Source of the DNA: Chlamydiales bacterium
GTDB taxonomy: Bacteria > Chlamydiota > Chlamydiia > Chlamydiales > JAAKFR01
Reading direction: 5' to 3'
NCBI GenBank assembly: GCA_022601535.1
Contig: JAJACK010000001.1
Coordinates: 660,893-724,892, forward strand
Length of the DNA: 64,000 nt
The translations under genes were made by a program, and so were the position numbers. Position 1 is the stretch's first letter; each line of letters starts with the position of its first letter. The notes below the pieces were generated by a model. It searched no databases, was not told the DNA's origin, and saw nothing but the letters and a program-made list of their open reading frames with translations. Shown here piece by piece: positions 53,009-61,193 of this stretch.

Positions 53009-54229
53009 ATGAAGTGGTTACTCCCCATTATTTTTCTGTCTTTCTCTGTACTTCACTCTAAACCTCTTGATTTAGAGATACATGCAGAAAAAGCACTCTT
53101 GATGAATGGGGAAACAGGGGCTATTTTATTCGAAAAAGAGGGGCACACCCCCACATTTCCAGCGAGCACAACAAAGATTTCAACAGCTCTTTATGCACTT
53201 GAAGTAAAAAAGAGGGAGCTTGAGAAGCTTGTCGTGGTGAAAAAAGGGGCGTTAAGCTCGATCACTCCCCAGGCAAAACGGGATTCTAACTATAGAAGTC
53301 CCCCTCATTGGCTCGAAACCGATGGAATGCATATTGGGCTAAAATCTGGTGAAGAGTTGACATTCAATCAGTTGCTCCATGGCTTGCTCATTGGCTCTGC
53401 TAATGATGCTGCAAATGTGATTGCAATGTCTATTTCGGGGAGTGTCCCAAAGTTTATGGAAGAGGTGAACCGTTACCTTATAGCAATTGGTTGCCAGGAA
53501 ACTTCTTTTAACAATCCTCATGGACTTCACCACCCAGCTCATGTGACAACAGCGTATGATCTCGCTCTTATGACAAAAAAAGGGCTTGAAAATCCTCTTT
53601 TTAGAGACATTGTAGGAAAAGCTTCTTACACTTGCCCTCAAACAAATTTGGAATATGAACGAACCTTTCGCCAAACAAATCTCCTTATGAGAAGTGGTGC
53701 TTACAACTATCCAAAAGCAATTGGAGTGAAGACAGGAAGTACACAAGCAGCAGGAAAAAATTTGGTATCGGCAGCTGTAGATGGAAATCGTCTTTTAATT
53801 GCAGTTGTATTGGGATGTCAATCAAGAGCTGAGGTCTATCAAGATACTCTAAAACTTTTTGAATCAGCCTTTTCAGAACAAAAAATGCGCCGTATTTTGC
53901 TACCTGTTGGGGATGCTAGCTTGACACAGAAGGTGAAAGGAGCGAGAAGCTCCCTTAAAACCACTCTTCCTGAGGGCCTCTTTTATGATTTTTATTTATC
54001 TGAAGATGAAAAAGTTAAAGCGGTTATTCATTGGAATTTACCCTCCCTCCCTATTCGAAAAGGAGTTGAAGTTGGGAGCGTCAGTGTCGTAAGCCAGGAA
54101 GGAGAGGTACTAAAGAGCTCTCCTATTATCGCTGCAGCTGATTTAAAACGTTCGATCTGGCCCTACCTCTTGATTTCTTTGATTGTAGGCGCTCCAGTGA
54201 TCTGGATTTTTAGCACTTTTCGAAAGTAA
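53009..54229 (+). CDS. dacF: D-alanyl-D-alanine carboxypeptidase (low-molecular-weight PBP)
   Basis: About 406 residues. Signal peptide (MKWLLPIIFLSFSVLHS), then a class C5-type serine peptidase: S-x-x-K as STTK (Ser53, Lys56), SAN near residue 129 and KTGST near residue 245, all intact. It trims the terminal D-Ala of peptidoglycan stem peptides in the periplasm. A C-terminal domain (190 residues) and a final membrane helix (YLLISLIVGAPVIWIF) anchor it. The 3' end overlaps the convergent rsmB by 20 bases. Confidence 0.94.
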   Translation: MKWLLPIIFLSFSVLHSKPLDLEIHAEKALLMNGETGAILFEKEGHTPTFPASTTKISTALYALEVKKRELEKLVVVKKGALSSITPQAKRDSNYRSPPHWLETDGMHIGLKSGEELTFNQLLHGLLIGSANDAANVIAMSISGSVPKFMEEVNRYLIAIGCQETSFNNPHGLHHPAHVTTAYDLALMTKKGLENPLFRDIVGKASYTCPQTNLEYERTFRQTNLLMRSGAYNYPKAIGVKTGSTQAAGKNLVSAAVDGNRLLIAVVLGCQSRAEVYQDTLKLFESAFSEQKMRRILLPVGDASLTQKVKGARSSLKTTLPEGLFYDFYLSEDEKVKAVIHWNLPSLPIRKGVEVGSVSVVSQEGEVLKSSPIIAAADLKRSIWPYLLISLIVGAPVIWIFSTFRK

Positions 54230-55340
54230 CGGCAAAAAAGCCATCCATTCCTCCAAATGAGGGATGGCTACAAAATGGGCTACCAACCATCTCAATTGGG
54301 TGTGTTTTAAGAAAATAATCGATTTGATTTTCATTCTCTTCTTTGAGTAAAGAGCAGGTAGCGAAGACAATTTTTCCTTTCGGTTTGAGAAAGGTGAGCG
54401 CGGTTTCAAAAATTTCTTGCTGCAGCTTCACCTGCCTCTTCAATGTTTCCACGGAGAACCTCCACTTTTGGTCAGGATTTCTTCGAAGGGTTCCCGTGCC
54501 GCTACAAGGAGCATCGACAAGAATCCAATCCATTTTTCCTTTTAATTTCGGGTTCAAAGTGTTGGTAAATTGGGCATTTTGGATACCGGCACGACGGAGC
54601 CGTTTTTTAGCTTGTTCCAAGATGAAAGGACGGATGTCATGGAGGTAGATCTGCCCTTTCCCTTCCATTTTATAGGCATAACCAAGTGTTTTCCCTCCCG
54701 CTCCAGCACAGTAATCGAGCACTTGATCTGATGGTTTGACATCCATCATCTCAGAGACAAGTTGACTCGCTTCATCTTGAATCTCAAAAAGACCTTCTTT
54801 ATATTCAGGAAGAGAGAGGAGGGGAGCTCGTTTCGCAAAGGTGATTCCATAAGGAGCTTCTTTGCAAAGGGAGATGTCATATTCATCTTTCCATTTTTCA
54901 AAAATTTCTTCCCTTGTCGTCTTGGCTGGGTTGATTCGGATCGTTGTGGGAGCTTCGGTATTTGTCACTGTAGCAAGATAGGTCGCTCTCTCTTCTCCGT
55001 AAGCTTCATAGAGGAGGTTAAACAACTCTTTTGGGAAGCTAACACGGATGTGGAGCGGGATTGCATTGACAGAAAGGTAGTGAGTCGGTTGAAATTGGCA
55101 GAAAATAGCATACCGCTTTTCCCAGGTCGCATGGGGACCGATCAGATGGTCTAGAAGGAGCCGCCAACGGGTCATTCCGTAAACAGCTTCTAAAATAGTA
55201 CGTCGATCATTTGCCCCAAGCGCCTTATGCGCCTTGAAGTAGTGGCGGAGGAAAAGGTCAAGTGGGAGGTGCTGATTATCAAACCGCCGTAGCACTTGGA
55301 AGAGATGGTATTCAGGGTAAGTGTAGTTCATCGTCAGCAT
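54210..55340 (-). CDS. rsmB: 16S rRNA (cytosine-C5)-methyltransferase RsmB/Fmu
   Basis: A 376-residue Nol1/Nop2/Sun-family enzyme. SAM site VLDYCAGAGGKTLGYAY near residue 205, the release cysteine in VDAPCSGTGTLRRNPDQKW near residue 270 and the attacking cysteine in FATCSLLKEENENQ near residue 325. It makes m5C967 in 16S rRNA in most bacteria. It is shorter than E. coli RsmB (about 430) because the N-terminal NusB-like domain is reduced. Starts ATG 55340 or 55331; both overlap the divergent lnt start. Confidence 0.9.
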   Translation of the reverse strand: MLTMNYTYPEYHLFQVLRRFDNQHLPLDLFLRHYFKAHKALGANDRRTILEAVYGMTRWRLLLDHLIGPHATWEKRYAIFCQFQPTHYLSVNAIPLHIRVSFPKELFNLLYEAYGEERATYLATVTNTEAPTTIRINPAKTTREEIFEKWKDEYDISLCKEAPYGITFAKRAPLLSLPEYKEGLFEIQDEASQLVSEMMDVKPSDQVLDYCAGAGGKTLGYAYKMEGKGQIYLHDIRPFILEQAKKRLRRAGIQNAQFTNTLNPKLKGKMDWILVDAPCSGTGTLRRNPDQKWRFSVETLKRQVKLQQEIFETALTFLKPKGKIVFATCSLLKEENENQIDYFLKTHPIEMVGSPFCSHPSFGGMDGFFAVTFEKC

Positions 55341-56810
55341 TTTACGATATTACTTAAAATAATTCTATCTTTTCTCATTGTTCTCTTTGCACAGCCTGAT
55401 TGGAGCGCATTTGCTTCAGTATTAGCCTCTATTTTAGGGTATGCTCTTTTTTGGGATGGGATCCGCTCTTTTTCAAAATCAAAAAAAATAATGATTTCTT
55501 CTCTTTGGATGATGGTCATCCATCTGGTCCAGATCAGTTGGCTTGCCTCAGACCATTATGTCGGATCCTTCATTTATGTAGGGGTAATTGGATTTGCTTT
55601 GATGGCGGGGCTCCAGTTTGCCCTTTTGATTGCAATGATTGACAAATCCCCTTTTGCGGCAGCAGGACTTTTTACTCTACTCGAATGGTCTCGCCTCTTC
55701 ATTTTAAGTGGTTACACTTGGAATCCAGTCGGCCTTGCCCTTAGCTCAACCCCCTATAGCTTGCAAATAGCATCCTTTTGTGGAGTGTATGGCCTCACAT
55801 TCATTGTGATTTTAACAAATGTTTTTGTCTACCAAAGGAGAAAGGGGGCGCTTCTCTTTGCCGCTCTCCCTTACCTTCTTGGAGGAGTTTTCTACCATTT
55901 TCACCAATCTCGGATAGATGCATCGCCTAAATTAGAAACATTGCTTATTCAACACGCAACATTGCCAGAAGAGGTCAACGGGTTGCTTTGGGAGAAGATG
56001 GGTGCGCTTTTGTCTCCTTACTATGGAGAAAAAGTTGATTTGATTGTTTTTCCAGAAGCCGCACTTCCCTTTTCAGCTCACAACCAGATTTTTCCAATCA
56101 CGTGGGTCGATGGAATGTTTGCCTATTTTTTTAAGGGGGAGAAAAGTGGGCTTGAAGATCCCAAGGTGAGCAATAAACAAATTGCGCAAGCACTCTCAAA
56201 GCTTTTTCAAGCCACCGTTGTCATAGGGCTTGAAAGTGGCAATTACAACTCGGCCTTTTGCTTTACCGGAGAAGAGGAGAGTCGTTACCATAAACAGGTT
56301 CTCCTCCCATTTGGAGAGTATCTCCCCTTTGGATTTAAGTGGTGTAGCAAATATATCCCAGGATTTGGGTCGTTTTTACCAGGAAAGAAGATGAATATCC
56401 TTGGGGAGAAATTTGGTTGTTCGATCTGTTACGAGGAGACTTTTGGTCATTTGATGCGAAAAAATCGTCTTTTAGGGGCAGAGCTTTTAGTCAATCTCTC
56501 AAACGATGTGTGGTATCCGAAGTCCCGACTCCCAATGGTTCACTATCTCCATGGCCGCATTCGGGCTGTTGAAGTGGGACTCCCCCTTGTTCGAGCGTGC
56601 AACACAGGACGAACATGTGGAGTCGACGCATCAGGGAAGCTTCTCTCTTCTCTTCCCTTTGGAGAGAGGAAAAACGAAGCGAAATCAGGGGTATTAAAAT
56701 TGGGACTTCCCCTCTACCGCTTCCCCACCCTCTACACTTATGTTGGAGATTATTTGATCCTCTTGCTCTCTCTTGTCGCTCTATTGCCTAAAAAGAGAAC
56801 AATGAGATAG
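55305..56810 (+). CDS. lnt: Apolipoprotein N-acyltransferase
   Basis: About 501 residues. Several N-terminal membrane helices, a nitrilase-like periplasmic domain (about residues 205-440) and a last helix. The catalytic triad is in place: Glu in FPEAALPF near residue 250, Lys in HKQVLLPFGEYLPF near residue 335, Cys in FGCSICYEETFG near residue 370. It adds the third acyl chain to lipoproteins. Start uncertain: ATG 55305 or TTG 55296; either lies inside the divergent rsmB gene, so the two 5' ends overlap by 36 bases or more. First gene of the lipid A operon. Confidence 0.92.
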   Translation: MVFRVSVVHRQHFTILLKIILSFLIVLFAQPDWSAFASVLASILGYALFWDGIRSFSKSKKIMISSLWMMVIHLVQISWLASDHYVGSFIYVGVIGFALMAGLQFALLIAMIDKSPFAAAGLFTLLEWSRLFILSGYTWNPVGLALSSTPYSLQIASFCGVYGLTFIVILTNVFVYQRRKGALLFAALPYLLGGVFYHFHQSRIDASPKLETLLIQHATLPEEVNGLLWEKMGALLSPYYGEKVDLIVFPEAALPFSAHNQIFPITWVDGMFAYFFKGEKSGLEDPKVSNKQIAQALSKLFQATVVIGLESGNYNSAFCFTGEEESRYHKQVLLPFGEYLPFGFKWCSKYIPGFGSFLPGKKMNILGEKFGCSICYEETFGHLMRKNRLLGAELLVNLSNDVWYPKSRLPMVHYLHGRIRAVEVGLPLVRACNTGRTCGVDASGKLLSSLPFGERKNEAKSGVLKLGLPLYRFPTLYTYVGDYLILLLSLVALLPKKRTMR

Positions 56811-56821
56811 AGTTGTTTCCC

Positions 56822-57664
56822 ATGCATACTCGGGCACAACGCACTTTAAAGCGAAAAGTTTCTTTTTCTGGAATTGGAATCCACACTGGTAAAAAAGTGA
56901 CGCTCACATTTGTTCCAGCAAAAGAGCACACAGGGATTGTCTTCCAACGGTCAGATTTACCAGGAGAGCCAATTATCCCCGCATCACTTGAATATGTGCT
57001 CGATACCTCGAGAAGTACAACAATTGGTGTTGGTTCGACACATGTTCATACCGTCGAACATGTCTTAGCAGCTCTTGCTGCCAACCAAATCGACAATTTA
57101 ATCGTCCGTGTTTCAAATAAAGAGCCTCCGATTGGAGATGGGAGCTCTAGCCCTTTTATTCATCTGATTGAAGAAGCTGGCATCGAGGAGCAAGATGCCG
57201 TGCGGAGTGTCGTGAAGATCAAAAGGCCTGTCTACCTCTCTAAAAAAAATATTCACCTCATTGCCCTTCCATCTGATGAATACCGAGTGAGTTATACATT
57301 AAATTATCCAAATGTTCCTGTGATCCGTTCCCAATACTTCTCTTTTTCTGTCAGCGACAAAGGATTTAAAGAAGAAGTTTCCCGTTGCCGTACATTTGCC
57401 CTCTATGAAGAGATCTCCCATCTGATGGATCAAGGGTTAATTCGGGGGGGGAGTTTGGACAATGCAGTTGTGATTAAAGATAATGCAATTTTGAGCAAAG
57501 AGGGACTTCGATATCCCGATGAGATGGTTCGGCACAAAGTTCTCGACCTCATCGGAGATCTTTTCCTTGTCGGATTTCCTTTTATAGCGCATATTGTTGC
57601 GGTTTGTTCGGGCCACGAAACCAATGTGGCTTTTGGAAAGAAATTATTGGAGGAAGGAGTATGA
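56822..57664 (+). CDS. lpxC: UDP-3-O-acyl-N-acetylglucosamine deacetylase
   Basis: A 280-residue zinc enzyme, the committed step of lipid A synthesis. Starts MHTRAQRTLKRKVSFSGIGI. Zinc ligands are seen in THVHTVEHVLAAL (His) and in MVRHKVLDLIGDL (His and Asp), the catalytic Glu in ISNKEPPIGDGSSSPF region near residue 100. ATG 56822 is preferred to TTG 56813. Its stop overlaps fabZ as ATGA. Eleven bases after lnt. Confidence 0.97.
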   Translation: MHTRAQRTLKRKVSFSGIGIHTGKKVTLTFVPAKEHTGIVFQRSDLPGEPIIPASLEYVLDTSRSTTIGVGSTHVHTVEHVLAALAANQIDNLIVRVSNKEPPIGDGSSSPFIHLIEEAGIEEQDAVRSVVKIKRPVYLSKKNIHLIALPSDEYRVSYTLNYPNVPVIRSQYFSFSVSDKGFKEEVSRCRTFALYEEISHLMDQGLIRGGSLDNAVVIKDNAILSKEGLRYPDEMVRHKVLDLIGDLFLVGFPFIAHIVAVCSGHETNVAFGKKLLEEGV

Positions 57665-58110
57665 TTTTTGACAGTCAACAAGTGAGGAGAATTTTACCTC
57701 ATCGCTATCCATTTCTTTTAGTCGACTGCATTTTAGAGATGGATCTAGAAAAACATACGATCTTGGGACAGAAAAATGTCACGATTAACGAACCTTTTTT
57801 TCAAGGACACTTTCCTCAAGCGCCCATTATGCCCGGCGTCTTGATTTTAGAGGCGATGGCCCAGGTTGGAGGCGTTTTGCTCCACGAAAGCGGCTATGAA
57901 GATAAGATTGCGCTCTTTTTAAGCGTAAAAAATGCAAAGTTTCGCAAGCCCGTTTTACCGGGAGATGTTCTCCATCTTTTTGCTGAAGGTAAAATCTTTA
58001 GCAGTAAGGGGGGTAGGATCTATGCAAAAGCAACAGTAGGTTCTAAGGTTGCTTGCGAGGCAGAAATCGGTTACGGTCTTGTAAATAAAGATCAGTTTTT
58101 TCAAGGATAG
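57661..58110 (+). CDS. fabZ: (3R)-hydroxyacyl-ACP dehydratase
   Basis: A 149-residue hot-dog enzyme that dehydrates beta-hydroxyacyl-ACP in fatty acid elongation, competing with LpxA for the same substrate. Catalytic His in FFQGHFPQAPIMPGVLI near residue 50 and Glu in LILEAMAQVGG, with ILPHRYPFLLVD near the start. ATG 57661 overlaps the lpxC stop by 4 bases. Four bases before lpxA. Same order as in Chlamydia and many Gram-negatives. Confidence 0.97.
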   Translation: MIFDSQQVRRILPHRYPFLLVDCILEMDLEKHTILGQKNVTINEPFFQGHFPQAPIMPGVLILEAMAQVGGVLLHESGYEDKIALFLSVKNAKFRKPVLPGDVLHLFAEGKIFSSKGGRIYAKATVGSKVACEAEIGYGLVNKDQFFQG

Positions 58111-58114
58111 GTAC

Positions 58115-58996
58115 ATGTCACAAAAAATTCACCCCTTAGCAGTTGTCGATCCCAAAGCAAAAATTGGAAAAAATGTGACAATCGAACCGTTCGCGGTTGT
58201 CAAAGAGCACGTTACAATCCACGACAATGCAACAATTAAATCGGGTGCTTACATCGATGGTCATACAACAATTGGAGAGAACAGTGTGATTTGGCCAGGC
58301 GCTGTCATCGGAACAAAGACACAAGATCGGAAGTTTAAAGGGGAGAGAACCTATGTTAAGATTGGGAAGAATTGCGAGATCCGTGAATTTGCAACGATCA
58401 ATTCCTCAACACAAGAAGATTCTGTTGTCAGTGTGGGAGAAGGATCGCTTATCATGGCGTATTGTCATATTGCCCACAATTGTACCGTTGGAAAATATGT
58501 GACAATTAGCAACAACTCCCTTCTTGCTGGGCATGTCGATATTGAAGATTACGCGACCCTCGGAGGGATGACACCTGTTCACCAATTTGTTCGCATTGGT
58601 TGTCACACTATGGTCGGAGGAATGAGTCGCGTCACTCATGACGTTCCCCCTTATACAATTGGAGGAGGGATTCCCTACTCCTTGGGCGGAGTCAACCGGA
58701 TTGGGCTGAAGCGAAAGAATTTCTCCTTTGAAGTGCGTAAAGCGCTCTTCCACGCCTATCGTTTGATCTACAGATCACGCCTTCTTCTTCATGAAGCGCT
58801 TGCCGCCATTGAGAATGAAATTGAAATGTTTCCAGAAGTGCGCCACTTTGTCGATTTTTGCAAGCAGACAAAAAGAGGATTGATTGGCATGCGAGGAAAT
58901 CATCAAGGGATTCGGAATAAACGTGATGAGCAAAATACAGAGCTTTCAAATGTCATTCCAGAAGATCTTTTGATCGAAGCTGGAGGGAAAAAGTAA
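58115..58996 (+). CDS. lpxA: UDP-N-acetylglucosamine O-acyltransferase
   Basis: A 293-residue left-handed beta-helix protein, first step of lipid A synthesis. Hexapeptide repeats run from IHPLAVVDPKAKIG to about residue 185. The catalytic His is in MTPVHQFVRIG near residue 155, and MVGGMSRVTHDVPPYTI and GVNRIGLKRKNF lie where expected. It is about 30 residues longer than E. coli LpxA (262), with a basic-acidic C-terminal extension (GMRGNHQGIRNKRDEQNTEL). Ends exactly at the fmt start codon. Confidence 0.97.
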   Translation: MSQKIHPLAVVDPKAKIGKNVTIEPFAVVKEHVTIHDNATIKSGAYIDGHTTIGENSVIWPGAVIGTKTQDRKFKGERTYVKIGKNCEIREFATINSSTQEDSVVSVGEGSLIMAYCHIAHNCTVGKYVTISNNSLLAGHVDIEDYATLGGMTPVHQFVRIGCHTMVGGMSRVTHDVPPYTIGGGIPYSLGGVNRIGLKRKNFSFEVRKALFHAYRLIYRSRLLLHEALAAIENEIEMFPEVRHFVDFCKQTKRGLIGMRGNHQGIRNKRDEQNTELSNVIPEDLLIEAGGKK

Positions 58997-59905
58997 GTGC
59001 GTGTTGTCTTTTTTGGCACGCCTCATTTTGCAAAAGAGATTCTAGCAACCCTGTTAGACCATCACATTGAAGTCGCAGCTGTCGTCACACGGAAAGATAA
59101 GCCACTTGGAAGAAGCCAAAAACAGGTTCCTCCTCCTGTTAAGACCTTTGCCCTTGAAAAGAAGCTCCCCGTTTATCAGCCCGACAAAGCATCCGATCCT
59201 GAATTTGCCACCTTTTTAAAAAGCTTAGACGCCGACTTCTTTGTTATTGCCGCTTTTTCTGAGATTTTAAAAGAAAACCTGCTCGAAGTGCCCCGTTTTG
59301 GCTGCATCAATGTCCACGCCTCCCTTCTGCCCAAATACCGGGGGGCAGCTCCCGTTCAGCGGTGCATTATGGAAGGAGAAAAAGAGAGCGGCGTGACCAT
59401 TATGAAAATCGATGCTGGCCTTGATACAGGAGGGATCCTTGCTGTAGAAAAAACCCCAATCCATCAAGATATGACAGCGGGAGAGCTAGCTGAAGTTTTA
59501 GTGGAGATCGGCTCCAAAAAACTCCTTGACGTCATCCAAAATTTTGATAGCTATCCTCTTATAGAACAAAATGATGAAGAGGCGAGTTATGCAAAAAAAT
59601 TAAAACTTGAAGATGGATATATCTCATGGGATCGCCCCGCCCAAGTCATCTATAATCAAATACGTGGATGCACTCCCAAGCCAGGAGCTTGGACAGAAGT
59701 GGAAGTGAGAGGAGAAAAAAAGAGATTTAAAATCAAAAAAGCACGTCTCTCATCCCTCCAAGGTGAGATAGGTGAGGTTGTGGGAGAGCCACTTACAATT
59801 GCTTGTCAAACAGGAGCTATCGAACTTTTAGAGGTGCAGCTCGAAGGGAAAAAGGCAATGACAAGCGAAATTTTTATGCGCGGGATTAATAAGATACTAT
59901 TTTAA
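58997..59905 (+). CDS. fmt: Methionyl-tRNA formyltransferase
   Basis: A 302-residue enzyme that formylates initiator Met-tRNA. Start GTG 58997 directly after the lpxA stop (protein MRVVFFGTPHFAKEILATLL). The 10-formyl-THF site and catalytic Asn-His-Asp are in CINVHASLLPKYRGAAPVQR near residue 105 and DAGLDTGGI near residue 140. The C-terminal RNA-binding domain is intact and ends INKILF. A damaged copy of this last part lies further on at 60980-61124. Confidence 0.96.
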   Translation: MRVVFFGTPHFAKEILATLLDHHIEVAAVVTRKDKPLGRSQKQVPPPVKTFALEKKLPVYQPDKASDPEFATFLKSLDADFFVIAAFSEILKENLLEVPRFGCINVHASLLPKYRGAAPVQRCIMEGEKESGVTIMKIDAGLDTGGILAVEKTPIHQDMTAGELAEVLVEIGSKKLLDVIQNFDSYPLIEQNDEEASYAKKLKLEDGYISWDRPAQVIYNQIRGCTPKPGAWTEVEVRGEKKRFKIKKARLSSLQGEIGEVVGEPLTIACQTGAIELLEVQLEGKKAMTSEIFMRGINKILF

Positions 59906-59915
59906 TCTTTAATTC

Positions 59916-59944
59916 TTTATATTTTCTTAGCAATTGTTTATGCT
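59916..59944 (+). promoter_or_regulatory. Promoter of the first Cap1-position gene
   Basis: TTTATA (59916-59921), 17 bases, TATGCT (59939-59944). The same layout is kept in the duplicated copy at 61135, supporting its reality. Confidence 0.55.
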
Positions 59945-59974
59945 TTTCCTTTAAAGTCAAAGAGGAGTAGAGCT

Positions 59975-60925
59975 ATGGCAGAAGCGACACTTAGTGATGC
60001 TTGTTTTTCAATCGGTGTAGCCAACCGAACAGCTGGACCTTACACTTCTTGGACCTCCGAGCTTCGAGAGCGCACATCAGCTCTTGCAAGTCGTATTCTT
60101 GCTCTTTTTGGGAGCCTTGGTTCCTTCGATAAACTTTTAAAAAATGTTGATTTTGGTTTCCGTGTTCATCAATATCACACAGGTGAGTCCTCTAGTACAC
60201 ATACCGCTGTCAAGCATACGCGAGGAGCAATCGCTCTTGTAAAGATTCTCGATGGATTCTCGATGATTACCTCTGCAGTCCATAATCTAGCGCGCGTCAT
60301 CCTTCATGGAGGAAATTTCCCTGAAAATGCCCCTCCCCTTCTTCTCAATGCAAGATTGTGGGCAGAGCCAAATAAAAACCCGGAAAAGGCAAACTATTTC
60401 GAAAAAATTACCAACAAGGCTCAGCATAGAATCGCATGTGTTACAAGCGCTTTGTCTGTTGCGAGTTCAGCCCTCTATACAACAGCCTTCTTCTCTAAGG
60501 GGGTCAATTTTGCGCGAGGGTTCTGTGGGGAGATCAAAAGTGGATGGCATAAATTTTCTCAAATCTATCCAAAAGTATTTTTTGGATTGCACATTGTCAG
60601 TATTCCCAAAATTATCAGTCAGATGTGGCTTGCATCGAGTACTAATGCTTCAGAGTTGAGTCGCACTCACCGTATAAAGGAGGATGGTACACGGCTATTG
60701 GGTGAGGATAATAAAGAAGTGTTGATAACTCCTGAAGAAAAGCGGAAGCAGCAGATCACTTACTGGAGAGATATGGTGGCCCACGTGGTTGAATTTGTAA
60801 AAAATATTTTTGAATTCATCGGAGATGCAGCGCTTTTCACGCCAATCTCACCGGTTGTAAAGTTGGTCAATCTAGGTGGTGTGGCTATCTCCGATTTCAT
60901 CGGCATCTGGCTCAAAGCGATGTAA
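59975..60925 (+). CDS. Hydrophobic protein at the Cap1/CT529 position, paralogue 1
   Basis: A 316-residue protein (start MAEATLSDACFSIGVANRTA). Hydrophobic segments near residues 80-105, 145-170 and 200-220 and a long C-terminal one (FIGDAALFTPISPVVKLVNL then GGVAISDFIGIWLKAM). No signal peptide. The gene between fmt and rplC in C. trachomatis is CT529 (Cap1), an inclusion-membrane protein and T-cell antigen; I see no convincing sequence similarity, only position, size and hydrophobic character. GAGGAG 7 bases before the ATG. It differs from paralogue 2 mainly by about 24 extra residues (HRIKEDGTRLLGEDNKEVL) near residue 230. Confidence 0.8.
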   Translation: MAEATLSDACFSIGVANRTAGPYTSWTSELRERTSALASRILALFGSLGSFDKLLKNVDFGFRVHQYHTGESSSTHTAVKHTRGAIALVKILDGFSMITSAVHNLARVILHGGNFPENAPPLLLNARLWAEPNKNPEKANYFEKITNKAQHRIACVTSALSVASSALYTTAFFSKGVNFARGFCGEIKSGWHKFSQIYPKVFFGLHIVSIPKIISQMWLASSTNASELSRTHRIKEDGTRLLGEDNKEVLITPEEKRKQQITYWRDMVAHVVEFVKNIFEFIGDAALFTPISPVVKLVNLGGVAISDFIGIWLKAM

Positions 60926-60979
60926 CGATTGACAAGCTATTCTGATCGATGACACTCCCTAAGCTAATTTTTTTCTCTC

Positions 60980-61124
60980 ATCCCCCAAGGAAGGGCTCTA
61001 GGTGAGATGATGGGAGAGCCACTTACGCTTGCTTGCCAAACAGCTTTTAGAGGTGCACCTCGAAGGGGAAAAGGAAATGACAAGCAAAATTTTTACGCGC
61101 GGGATTGGTAAGATACTACTTTAA
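60980..61124 (+). pseudogene. Duplicated 3' fragment of fmt
   Basis: This stretch repeats the last 140 bases of fmt (59751-59905) with changes: GTGGGAGAGCCACTTAC becomes ATGGGAGAGCCACTTAC, CAAACAG is followed by an 11-base deletion, and the terminal GGGATT-(A/G)(A/G)-TAAGATACTA-TTT/CTT-TAA is kept. The deletion breaks the frame. It was carried along when the gene downstream of fmt was duplicated in tandem, and marks the left end of the duplicated unit. Confidence 0.88.
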
Positions 61125-61134
61125 TCTTTAATTC

Positions 61135-61163
61135 TTTACATTTTCTTATTAATCATCTATACT
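61135..61163 (+). promoter_or_regulatory. Promoter of the second Cap1-position gene
   Basis: TTTACA (61135-61140), 17 bases, TATACT (61158-61163), closer to consensus than the copy at 59916. Confidence 0.6.
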
Positions 61164-61193
61164 TCCTATCTTAAACAAAGGAGAAATAGACCT

